From: JAAFIP01 sp043774625
Lineage (GTDB): Bacteria; Pseudomonadota; Gammaproteobacteria; Burkholderiales; Burkholderiaceae_C
Length of the DNA: 30,904 bases
Reading direction: 5' to 3'
NCBI GenBank assembly: GCA_043774625.1
Contig: JAYVTG010000070.1
Coordinates: 1-30,904 of the forward strand
Below the pieces are notes generated by a model. That model searched no databases, had not been told where the DNA came from, and worked only from the letters and a program-made list of their open reading frames with translations. Positions 24,495-30,809 of the stretch are shown one piece after another (the stretch's first letter is position 1; every line of letters starts with the position of its first letter). Position numbers and translations under genes: made by a program.

Positions 24495-24956
24495 ATGACC
24501 GCCTCCACATCACCCCATGCATCTGCGCTGGAACGCAAAGTAGACATTCTGATTGCCCACTACGGCGAGAGCCACCAAAACCCCACCAACGAAGCCATCC
24601 ACTTCGTCGCCATCCCGCTCATCATGCTCAGCCTGTGCGGCCTGATGTTTGCGCTGCACCCGTATGTGGCCTACGCCTTCATAGCCGCCAGCATGGTGTA
24701 TTACGCGCGCCTGTCGTGGGTGTTCTTCGCCGTCATGTGCGTCTGGTCCGCCATCATCATCGCCCTGCTCCACGCCTTGGGCAGCCAGGTGCTGGTAGCG
24801 TCCATCGCCATGTTTGTGGGCGCGTGGATCATCCAGTTTATCGGCCACAAGATAGAAGGCAAAAAACCCAGCTTTTTTGAAGACATTCAATACCTGTGGG
24901 TCGGGCCACTGTTTTTGCTGTCTAAAGTATTTGGCAAGCTGGGGGTGCGGTGGTAG
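24495..24956 (+). CDS. Mpo1/DUF962 (YGL010w-like) family membrane protein
   Basis: A 153-residue protein with HYGESHQNPTNEAIHFVAIPLI at the start and QFIGHKIEGKKPSFFEDIQYLWVGPLFLL at the end, the two histidine-bearing signatures of the DUF962/Mpo1 family. Three to four membrane segments lie between. Yeast Mpo1 is an iron-dependent 2-hydroxy fatty acid dioxygenase; the bacterial role is less clear. A good ribosome site (GAAGGAG, 24481-24487) precedes the ATG. It lies 28 bases after senC and may be co-transcribed with it. Confidence 0.82.
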   Translation: MTASTSPHASALERKVDILIAHYGESHQNPTNEAIHFVAIPLIMLSLCGLMFALHPYVAYAFIAASMVYYARLSWVFFAVMCVWSAIIIALLHALGSQVLVASIAMFVGAWIIQFIGHKIEGKKPSFFEDIQYLWVGPLFLLSKVFGKLGVRW

Positions 24957-24974
24957 CGGCTCGGTAGTTGCGCT

Positions 24975-25110
24975 TTAATTCGCTGGCAACACGGGCGGCT
25001 TGCCTTTGTCCTTCAACAGAAAAACCAGAAACTTCGCCGGTTTTTTCTTGCTCGCATTCCGTCCGACGACATGTACGTCTTGGGGCATTTCATAAAAAGT
25101 CTGGCCTTGA
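24975..25110 (-). pseudogene. C-terminal fragment of a cupin-domain protein
   Basis: The minus-strand frame encodes GQTFYEMPQDVHVVGRNAS then KKKPAKFLVFLLKDKGKP, which looks like the last strands of a small cupin (compare the usual F-Y-E-P-P-G-x-x-H ... RNAS ... P pattern). The frame is open upstream to 25205, but the residues there do not look like the cupin N-terminus. The 2OG oxygenase gene then occupies the place where the rest should be. I read it as a 5'-truncated remnant. Confidence 0.5.
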
Positions 25111-25201
25111 CCTGCTCCCCGCAAACCGTTGTCAAAGGAAGATTTATCGCCAACGCCTTGAACATTGACCCCAGTGTTATTACCCCGGCCTGAGAGCATC
25201 T

Positions 25202-26002
25202 TCAACCGCCTTCGTACATCACGTTGATGCGTGCCACGTATTTCGGCACCTTGCCGGCTACGGGCAAGCCGCTGTGCGACACCGAGTGGGGGCCAAAGCC
25301 ATGGCGAAACAGCAGCGCGCTGCCCTTGGTGGGCATGACATCGTGCCAGCGGCCGTCGCGTCGAAAGAGCCGCGTATGGCCGCCCTCAACACCATCGGCT
25401 GGCCCGTTGAGGTACACCAGCATCGACAGGCAGGAACGCATGGTGTCCAGCCATTGCAGCACCTCGTCGCGGTGGGCGGAGAGTTCAAAGCCGGGCCAGT
25501 CGCCGTCGATGTGACGGTTGAAGACGTCGCCGTCGTCATAGCGGTACATGTTCACCCGGCGCGAGAGCCGCGGGTGCAAAGTCGCGCCGTCAATCACCGG
25601 CGGCAGCAGCGGTGCGAGCCGCGCGTATAGCGGGTCGAGCAAGGCGCTGTCGGCCATCCAGTGCACCGTCTTGTTCATGCGCATGCCTGGCGGCGTCTGG
25701 ATCCCCGGTGCCTCGGGTCGGTAGCCAAAGCGCTCGGTAGCCTCAACGATCGTGTCGGCCTCATCGGCATCCAGCAGCCCCTCGACGCAAAAGGCCAGAA
25801 AGCCGCCCAGGTCGATGTCGTGTCGCCGCGGCGCGGGCCGTTCGCGTGCCGTGTCCAGCACCAGCCTGGGTGCTGGCCGCTCGAACGCATGGATCGGCGT
25901 GTTCGCTACCTGGCCGCCCATCGGTAGACTGCCTGGCATGGCGGCAACAGCGCGGGAGGCTGGCCAGTCGAGTGGATGGTGCGGTGGCGAGGTGTGCGTC
26001 AT
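25202..26002 (-). CDS. 2OG-Fe(II) oxygenase (prolyl-4-hydroxylase-like)
   Basis: A 266-residue protein with the iron motif NRHIDGDW (HxD), the distal histidine in GPHSVSHSG and the 2-oxoglutarate arginine in KYVARINVMY. YRYDDGDVF and GGHTRLF also fit prolyl 4-hydroxylase-like oxygenases. The substrate cannot be predicted. The start at 26002 (MTHTSPPHHPLD) is preferred; the frame is open to 26080. Base composition is visibly more GC-rich than the flanking integron, and the gene overlaps the upstream part of the cupin remnant. No clear gene lies in 26003-26204. Confidence 0.8.
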   Translation of the reverse strand: MTHTSPPHHPLDWPASRAVAAMPGSLPMGGQVANTPIHAFERPAPRLVLDTARERPAPRRHDIDLGGFLAFCVEGLLDADEADTIVEATERFGYRPEAPGIQTPPGMRMNKTVHWMADSALLDPLYARLAPLLPPVIDGATLHPRLSRRVNMYRYDDGDVFNRHIDGDWPGFELSAHRDEVLQWLDTMRSCLSMLVYLNGPADGVEGGHTRLFRRDGRWHDVMPTKGSALLFRHGFGPHSVSHSGLPVAGKVPKYVARINVMYEGG

Positions 26003-26204
26003 AGTTTTTGCACTATACACACAAAGCCCCCCGGACTGAATTCGTAACTCAGCAAGCTGCTGTTGCGCCAGCGCGAACACTGTGCCCCGCGCTTAGTGCC
26101 TGGATCAGCGCCCCTATGAGGGTCGGTGGCGCCCTCACCTGGAAGCAGCGTTTTGTAGAGCTACCAAAATCAAGCACTTAGCGCTCTAACTAAACCGTAT
26201 TGAG

Positions 26205-26268
26205 ACCTAACGTAGAAGCTATGCGGCGACGCGCTTGCGCGGCGTCCGGCTTGAGCGACCCGTTATGC
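26205..26268 (-). other. attC site A (distal end of the array)
   Basis: The outer cores are ACCTAAC (26205-26211) and GTTATGC (26262-26268), with inner pairing around GCGGCGACGCGC/GCGCGGCGTC. It contains the 3' end of the BrnT-linked antitoxin gene. Confidence 0.8.
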
Positions 26269-26470
26269 GAGCTGTTTCCTCAGCGAGCAGCAGCAAGCCG
26301 CGAAGTGCCTCGTTAACTGCGTCTGACGTGGGAAATGCTTTGGCCAATTTCGGATCAATCAGCGCTACTGACGTGCCCTTGGAAACTTCTTTGAAAAACT
26401 TTCCACGCTCCAGTTTCACAAAGTCGGTTCTTTTGTACTCTGCCCGCATTGTGCTTTCAATCTTCTTCAT
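26219..26470 (-). CDS. Antitoxin-like protein paired with BrnT
   Basis: An 83-residue protein (MKKIESTMRAEYKRTDF, GTSVALIDPKLAKAFPTSDAV, NEALRGLLLLAEETARI). I recall similar small proteins next to BrnT toxins, but it is not the classical BrnA. AAGGAAG lies five bases before the ATG, and the start overlaps the toxin frame by 14 bases. The last ~11 residues (SSRTPRKRVAA) and the stop lie inside attC A, so the tail is set by the recombination site. Confidence 0.7.
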   Translation of the reverse strand: MKKIESTMRAEYKRTDFVKLERGKFFKEVSKGTSVALIDPKLAKAFPTSDAVNEALRGLLLLAEETARITGRSSRTPRKRVAA

Positions 26471-26728
26471 AAAGCTTCCTTTCTGAACGTGTTACGCGCC
26501 GCGCACTGATGATCCGAATGCCTCCCGGACGATAGGTATGTGACACCGTAAGCAGCCGTCCGAGACTGGACAAACCGAATGTGATGTAACGAGCCTCGCC
26601 GACAGAATGATCCGGGTCAGAGCCGGTCACTGCGAGTTGATCGAGAAACACTGACGCTGCCTCGTCGAAAGACACGGCATGTTTAACAACATTGCGCGCA
26701 GCTTTCGGGCGTACCATTCGAAGTCCAT
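26457..26728 (-). pseudogene. brnT: BrnT-family toxin with probable N-terminal frameshift
   Basis: The frame encodes KAARNVVKHAVSFDEA, VFLDQLAV, and the RIISARRVTRSERKLYEE end typical of BrnT ribonuclease toxins. The expected first strand (MDFEWYARK) is present in the neighbouring frame from an ATG at 26728, which has GAGGTG seven bases upstream. The two parts join if one base is added near the AAA at 26703-26705 (minus strand). As read, translation would have to use GTG 26738 or ATG 26717 and would lack the normal N-terminus. A sequencing error is the alternative. Confidence 0.65.
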
Positions 26729-26753
26729 TAATTTGCACCTCGTGGTCGATTAT

Positions 26754-26807
26754 GCATAACGTAGAAATAACCGCGCCACAGGCTGCGTGTTGATTGCCAT
26801 GTTAAAC
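26754..26807 (-). other. attC site B
   Basis: The cores are GCATAAC (26754-26760) and GTTAAAC (26801-26807). The GTTTAAC core on the minus strand supplies the TAA stop of the BrnA-like antitoxin. Confidence 0.75.
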
Positions 26808-27026
26808 AGCTTGAGGCCAATTGATCTGCACTTTTCGACTATTAGCAAGGCAGTCGCGCAGGTACAAATTTATAAGGCTCTGATACGGCACACCCGCTTC
26901 ATCGGCCATACCTTTGAAATACTGCACAACGTCCTCAGACAGTCGCATCGTGACGGGCTTTTTCAGCTTCGATGCATAGGGATTTTTGCGCGACTTCAGT
27001 TTAGACAGATCGTATTCTGCTTTCAT
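26802..27026 (-). CDS. brnA: BrnA-family antitoxin
   Basis: A 74-residue protein that begins MKAEYDLSKLKSRKNPYA and continues KKPVTMRLSEDVVQYFKGMA, a ribbon-helix-helix-like DNA-binding core as in BrnA. It overlaps its toxin gene by four bases (ATGA). It should neutralise BrnT and repress the module. It ends in attC B. Confidence 0.85.
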   Translation of the reverse strand: MKAEYDLSKLKSRKNPYASKLKKPVTMRLSEDVVQYFKGMADEAGVPYQSLINLYLRDCLANSRKVQINWPQAV

Positions 27027-27310
27027 GTGTGTGCACCTTGATAAAACGCGCTTTCACGCTTGGTTGCCTTTCGTGCCGAGATAATCCGAATAGTCGCTGC
27101 GTGATCGCGTTCGCAATGGCAAACGATGAGTAACTTTGCGCTTGAACTCATGCCCAACATCAGAAAACGCTCTTCACCAGACGAGTGCTCATCATCGACG
27201 AACTGAACGCCGAACTCGTCGAAAAAAATCGACCTCGCCTCGTCAAACGACACTTGATGCTTTTTGAGGTTTGCTGCAGCTTTAACCTCGTCCCACTCGA
27301 AATCAATCAT
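27023..27310 (-). CDS. brnT: BrnT-family ribonuclease toxin
   Basis: A 95-residue toxin with the intact start MIDFEWDEVKAAANLKKHQVSF, the central FDEFGVQFVDDEHS and the end TIRIISARKATKRESAFYQ. BrnT cleaves RNA and is neutralised by BrnA, encoded next. It is the useful in-window reference for the damaged BrnT at 26457-26728. The sequence before its ATG holds TGTACATTGTATGTA, a possible operator. Confidence 0.88.
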   Translation of the reverse strand: MIDFEWDEVKAAANLKKHQVSFDEARSIFFDEFGVQFVDDEHSSGEERFLMLGMSSSAKLLIVCHCERDHAATIRIISARKATKRESAFYQGAHT

Positions 27311-27361
27311 GTGTACATTGTATGTATGATTTTCTTAAATTCAAGTCGCTAATTGTGAGCG

Positions 27362-27447
27362 GTTTAACGTGAAGGCCACTGGCACGCAACACCTGCCGCA
27401 CAGCGGCAAACTGAGGTTGCGTGCCCGCGTGGGCCGACCAGTTCTGC
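27362..27447 (-). other. attC-like site C
   Basis: GTTTAAC (27362-27368) at one end and a degenerate GTTCTGC (27441-27447) at the other. Between them GGCACGCAAC pairs with GTTGCGTGCC and GGCC with GGCC. It separates the HTH/TumE cassette from the BrnTA cassette. Confidence 0.65.
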
Positions 27448-27463
27448 CTCGCCGTGCACATCA

Positions 27464-27811
27464 CTACGCCGCCTCAAGCATGAACTCAACTTTTACAGCC
27501 TCAAACGGAAACACAACGCCACCATCTGGCACACGACTGAGAACGCCTGCATCCAACAAGGCCACAACGTCCCCATGCACAGCCTTCACATCACGTCCGA
27601 CTCGTCTGGCAGCCTCGCGGATAGACATGGCGCCCGCCCCACACATTGCTTTGAGCAATTCCCATCGTTTGGCAGTAAGCACCTGCCACAGCAGTTCGGG
27701 CGTGGCAAAACCAATGCGCGCCTCAAGCTCAGCGCGACCGGATTTCATGACTCGGGTTGCATCCGCAAGCGTGTCTGTCAGCGAACGAACCTCAAGAATG
27801 ACTGTGTTCAT
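27464..27811 (-). CDS. HTH antitoxin of a TumE-type module
   Basis: A 115-residue winged-helix-like protein (LTAKRWELLKAM, MSIREAARRVGRDVKAVHGDV, LLDAGVLSR) of the kind paired with TumE toxins. The start MNTVILEVRS at 27811 is preferred over 27835. It overlaps the toxin frame by about 20 bases, so the two are one operon. Likely DNA-binding antitoxin and autoregulator. Confidence 0.78.
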   Translation of the reverse strand: MNTVILEVRSLTDTLADATRVMKSGRAELEARIGFATPELLWQVLTAKRWELLKAMCGAGAMSIREAARRVGRDVKAVHGDVVALLDAGVLSRVPDGGVVFPFEAVKVEFMLEAA

Positions 27812-28088
27812 TATTCCACCTCGTAATATCAGCATTAAAGTCCAGCATTAGCTGTTCTGGCGTAGAGAAAGCATAGTCAAGCTCCTGCCCTGCGAAGTGC
27901 CGGTGATCACCTTTACCCCGTTCGTTGTCATACCTCAGCACACACTCGCCGCCAACCACATAAGCAAGACGGTATTTGAACGGATGCTCAGACGGCGGGA
28001 CAGGCTGCGGGACTCGCCATACGGCCACTTCGGCAAATGCATCGGGAGCCAAGACAACGCGACGGCGAATAAGCGGGACAGCTTTCAT
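27792..28088 (-). CDS. TumE-family toxin (DUF6516-like)
   Basis: A 98-residue protein (MKAVPLIRRRVVLAPDAFAE, FKYRLAYVVGGECVLRYDNE, RGKGDHRHF). The KYRLA ... RYDNERGKGDHRH pattern matches the TumE toxin family. It comes first in the module, followed by the HTH antitoxin. The biochemical activity of the family is not well settled. Confidence 0.8.
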   Translation of the reverse strand: MKAVPLIRRRVVLAPDAFAEVAVWRVPQPVPPSEHPFKYRLAYVVGGECVLRYDNERGKGDHRHFAGQELDYAFSTPEQLMLDFNADITRWNNEHSHS

Positions 28089-28156
28089 GTTGGAGATTAT
28101 GACAACATGCTGAATCTCTTGTCAATGAGTCCAAAAAATTTCACTTCTCTGGCGAG

Positions 28157-28212
28157 GGGGAACGTGAAGGTCAGCGGGCGGCAAAGCCGTCCGCTGCAAC
28201 GACCAGTTGAGC
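28157..28212 (-). other. attC site D
   Basis: The cores are GGGGAAC (28157-28163, degenerate) and GTTGAGC (28206-28212), with GGTCAGCGG pairing imperfectly with CCGCTGCAACGACC. It encodes the last residues of the DUF4304-like gene. Confidence 0.75.
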
Positions 28213-28605
28213 ATCACGCAACCACGCCTCTGCGCGAGGAAGATGGTCGAGAAACTCTTGCGCTGCAGACTCGACTTGGCCGTGATCGAAGCGAAACCAC
28301 GAATCCGTGCCAGAGCCCGCAACCGGCTTGATACGATGCCGCGCCGTTGGATTGAGATCCCAAGCAGTGACTTTTGAGGCGGGGATATGCTTGCCCCAGT
28401 GGGTAGTGAATCCGTCTGTGGCGCAACGAGCCAACTCAACAACGAAGCCACCACCGTTACGATCGAACTGGAACGTCAGTAAGTCAATCGCACCAACGCA
28501 ACGTCGCCGAAAATGCGGGAGCGAGCCACTAAATCCAGCCTCTCTGAGTTGCGGAACTACAGTGCCCTTAAGGACTCGATCCATCGATTCACGAAGGTCT
28601 GACAT
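28171..28605 (-). CDS. DUF4304-like hypothetical protein
   Basis: A 144-residue protein (LRESMDRVLKGTVVPQLREA, HFRRR, IDLLTFQFDRNGGGFVVELA) that fits the DUF4304 pattern, a domain common in integron cassettes and of unknown role. The start at 28605 is preferred over 28617. The final residues (DAQLVVAADGFAAR) lie in attC D, which shows that coding and recombination sequence overlap. Confidence 0.65.
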   Translation of the reverse strand: MSDLRESMDRVLKGTVVPQLREAGFSGSLPHFRRRCVGAIDLLTFQFDRNGGGFVVELARCATDGFTTHWGKHIPASKVTAWDLNPTARHRIKPVAGSGTDSWFRFDHGQVESAAQEFLDHLPRAEAWLRDAQLVVAADGFAAR

Positions 28606-28611
28606 GGTGAT

Positions 28612-28671
28612 GTTCAACGTTAGAAATAAACGCGCCGCCGAAGGCGGTCGCGGTAGATTGACGGGTTAGGC
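28612..28671 (-). other. attC site E
   Basis: The cores are GTTCAAC (28612-28618) and GTTAGGC (28665-28671), with a central GCGCCGCCGAAGGCGGTCGC hairpin. It lies just after the stop of the HEPN-like gene. Confidence 0.9.
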
Positions 28672-28686
28672 ATCGCGCGCTCCAAG

Positions 28687-29157
28687 CTAACGAAGGCGAT
28701 CAAGAATGACGCCAGCCCGGCAGGCGGCGGCATCGAATTCTTGGATGATGGACTCGACCTCGCCACGCGGCCATTTCATATCCGGCAATGGCTTCGTGAC
28801 TTTGGTTTGGTAGGCAAGGATTTGCGATCCGTCCGAATCGGTGATCGGGTGTGCGTGAATCAGGGCGTTTCTCTTGACTATTAGCTTCTCGAACTCATCA
28901 CAGCAAGCCTGAAACTCCGCCTGAGGGACTTTGGAAAACGATACGAGCGGGTTGTTTATGGTGTTCTGCAATTCTTGGCGCACGTTGCCCGAAGTCATAG
29001 AACTGCCACGGCTGTATTTGCTGACGAAGCCCCTCTGTAGATACACGATGGTGTAGATGATCGTCCATTCGTAGTAGGCAAAGACGTAGATCGCTTTGCC
29101 AACGAGCGCGGCGTATGAGTCGTCAACTGGGACACGCGTGGACGAATGATGCGTCAT
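28687..29157 (-). CDS. Hypothetical protein with a HEPN-like R-x4-H motif
   Basis: A 156-residue cassette protein starting MTHHSSTRVPVDD. It is mostly helical (AALVGKAIYVFAYYEWTII, YTIVYLQRG) with KRNALIHAHP, which fits the R-x4-H pattern of HEPN domains. HEPN proteins are often RNases or helical partners in toxin and defence systems. I cannot name a family, and the motif alone is weak evidence. The start at 29157 is preferred over 29187, which would run into attC F. Confidence 0.6.
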   Translation of the reverse strand: MTHHSSTRVPVDDSYAALVGKAIYVFAYYEWTIIYTIVYLQRGFVSKYSRGSSMTSGNVRQELQNTINNPLVSFSKVPQAEFQACCDEFEKLIVKRNALIHAHPITDSDGSQILAYQTKVTKPLPDMKWPRGEVESIIQEFDAAACRAGVILDRLR

Positions 29158-29162
29158 GAGAT

Positions 29163-29213
29163 GCCTAACGTCGAAGTCAAGCCGCAACGCGTTTCGACGT
29201 TGTCGGGTTTAGA
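29163..29213 (-). other. attC site F
   Basis: GCCTAAC (29163-29169) and GTTTAGA (29207-29213, slightly irregular) flank paired AACGTCGAA/TTCGACGTT. It contains the 3' end of the HigA-like gene. Confidence 0.8.
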
Positions 29214-29524
29214 CGACCAGTTAAATTTGTCGCTGGCCTGCGCCTGCGAACTAACCGAACCTCCAGCTTGCATCCCAACGCATCCGCATACTTGGTCAGT
29301 GTTGCCAGCGATGGCGAATGCTTGCCGCTACCCGACTCCATACGCGCAACTGCAGACTGCGTGGTGCCGATCTTTTCTGCCACCTGCGCCTGGGTGAGGC
29401 CTTGGGCAGCCCTCGCTTTCAAAAACTCGTCCAACAGAGAAAACTCGTCGGCCAATTTTTCATATTCCGCCTTTACCTCAGCATGGGCCAGTGCCTTGGT
29501 GCGAAGTTGCTTATGCGTCAACAT
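29177..29524 (-). CDS. HigA-like XRE-family antitoxin
   Basis: A 115-residue protein with a Cro/C1 helix-turn-helix (GLTQAQVAEKIGTTQSAVAR then MESG, SLATLTKYADALGCKLEVRL). It is encoded second, overlapping the HigB-like toxin by 14 bases, the usual order for this type. The last residues (RLNPTTSKRVAA) are encoded by attC F. Expected to bind the toxin and repress the operon. Confidence 0.85.
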   Translation of the reverse strand: MLTHKQLRTKALAHAEVKAEYEKLADEFSLLDEFLKARAAQGLTQAQVAEKIGTTQSAVARMESGSGKHSPSLATLTKYADALGCKLEVRLVRRRRPATNLTGRLNPTTSKRVAA

Positions 29525-29843
29525 TTTTCCACTCCTTCATGCGCTTGCGCGCTAGTGCCAATTCTTTGGGAGGCGTCTTATCCGTCTTCTTCACAAACTG
29601 ATGGAGCATGACGATCTTGCGATCCACTAGGGTGCAATAAAACACCCTTCCAATACCCTCACGGGATTTCAAACGCAACTCGAAGAGCCCCATGCTCATT
29701 GCCCGGGTGTGAGGCATCCCTAAATCTGGGCCAAACTCAACCATTCGATCAGTGCAATGAAAGTATCTGGCCAAAATTCCTGGCGGCAACGCCAGCACAT
29801 CAGCCTGCAACTTTTCATCGTGATATTTGATCTCCCACTTCAT
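29511..29843 (-). CDS. HigB/Gp49-like RelE-superfamily toxin
   Basis: A 110-residue protein (MKWEIKYHDEKLQADVLALP, FELRLKSREGIGRVFYCTLV, IVMLHQFVKKTDKTPPKELA) with the R-x-x-Y and HxFxKK-TPxxEL features of the phage Gp49-like/HigB family. These are ribosome-dependent mRNA ribonucleases. It leads the cassette, with the antitoxin following. Confidence 0.87.
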   Translation of the reverse strand: MKWEIKYHDEKLQADVLALPPGILARYFHCTDRMVEFGPDLGMPHTRAMSMGLFELRLKSREGIGRVFYCTLVDRKIVMLHQFVKKTDKTPPKELALARKRMKEWKNVDA

Positions 29844-29904
29844 GCTGTAAATATAGCACGTTTGCGATAAACTATAAGCGCTGGATTGGGTTGGGTTGCG
29901 TGAA

Positions 29905-30015
29905 ATTTAACGTTTGACATGAGCGGCTCGCGGAGGCGGCGCGGGCTTGGCCCAGAATGAAATGAGGGCCAAGCCTGCGCCGCCGGAGTGAGTCCGCTCG
30001 ATGGAAGGGTTAGGC
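29905..30015 (-). other. attC site G (long form)
   Basis: The cores are ATTTAAC (29905-29911) and GTTAGGC (30009-30015). The 111-base site folds through GAGCGG/CCGCTC, GGCGGCGC/GCGCCGCC and GGGCTTGGCCC/GGGCCAAGCC. It begins right after the stop of the first cassette gene. Confidence 0.92.
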
Positions 30016-30016
30016 C

Positions 30017-30664
30017 TCACCGCGGCCGACGCTCAAGTTCTCTAATGCGACTGACGATTATTTGCGCGCGCTCCGCGTACAGCGCACAAGCTTGGTCGTG
30101 ATTCTCGTTCACCAAGCGAAAGTTTGCTTCGTCTAGTTTTGTGAACGTCAAGTCCATGTACTTGCGCGACCGATCGACGAGATCATCGAGGATTGCTAGG
30201 TTCTGCCGAATGGCCAGTAGATCGCGTTGGAGCGAGGTCTCAAATGACCAAAGAGCCGAAACGCGGGAGTCCAAAAGCGGAACCGGGTAGTGCTGTAAAA
30301 CTGTTCCCTTCCCCGACGCTTGCATCACATGTTTAGCGGCCTTTTCAAAGTCTTCGGCAGTCCAGGAGAGTTGTGTGCGGAGGTTCGGAATGAATGCCTG
30401 CAAGTCCGCTCTGGTGGCGTGTGCTTCCAGGTCAGCCTTCAGCCATTCAAGAAATGAGCGTTCTGCAGTACCCAGGCTCATACGAACGCCGTAGGCTGCC
30501 GTGGCCAAGACGGATCCCAGTTCATTGAGTTCTCCGAGCATGGCTTGACGGCCAAGGGCATTCTCTCGCCTTCGCCTGATGGCCTCGACGATGACAGGCC
30601 CGAGCAATCCAAGCAGCCAGCCAACGAACAAGAGCGCAACTTTCTGGGCGAGGTCTTCGTTCAT
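30017..30664 (-). CDS. Hypothetical membrane-anchored protein, first cassette
   Basis: A 215-residue protein with one N-terminal membrane segment (VALLFVGWLLGLLGPVIVEA) followed by basic residues (RRRREN) and a long, mostly helical cytoplasmic part with coiled-coil character (LRTQLSWTAEDFEKAAKHVM, LLAIRQNLAILDDLVDRSRK). AGGA precedes the ATG. No known family recognised. Being next to attI it is the most recently inserted and best expressed cassette by the usual integron rule. Single-pass anchor plus helices could fit a sensing or effector role, but that is speculation. Confidence 0.72.
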   Translation of the reverse strand: MNEDLAQKVALLFVGWLLGLLGPVIVEAIRRRRENALGRQAMLGELNELGSVLATAAYGVRMSLGTAERSFLEWLKADLEAHATRADLQAFIPNLRTQLSWTAEDFEKAAKHVMQASGKGTVLQHYPVPLLDSRVSALWSFETSLQRDLLAIRQNLAILDDLVDRSRKYMDLTFTKLDEANFRLVNENHDQACALYAERAQIIVSRIRELERRPR

Positions 30665-30750
30665 GAGTTCCTGTGAGGCCTAATTCAATATAGCGAGACA
30701 GCAATCTGTCGCCCTAACATGGGATTTGGCTGCCTAACATCGGAGGCGAT
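30665..30750. other. Probable attI region
   Basis: Between the first cassette gene and intI lie CCCTAAC (30712-30718) and GCCTAAC (30732-30738), each followed by AT and 20 bases apart. On the minus strand these are GTTAGGG and GTTAGGC, recombination-core-like. GGAGG at 30742-30746 is a possible intI ribosome site. Confidence 0.6.
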
Positions 30751-30793
30751 ATGACACTGAAATCCTTTACAGGTAAGGTTTTCAAGCGATATA

Positions 30794-30809
30794 CTGTATG
30801 TATGGCCAG
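30794..30809 (+). promoter_or_regulatory. Candidate LexA box at intI
   Basis: CTGTATGTATGGCCAG fits the CTG-N10-CAG LexA consensus. LexA control of integron integrases is established in other integrons. Here it overlaps the ATG at 30802, which is unusual. Confidence 0.4.

Noticed and set aside
26003..26204. Search for a gene or further attC site left of attC A
   Set aside because: Some short dyads (TTAGCGCTCTAAC) are present but no paired core sites or coding frame could be supported.
27369..27851. 160-codon plus-strand frame in the integron
   Set aside because: Opposite to the HTH antitoxin and attC C; Ser/Thr/Arg-rich shadow with no family.
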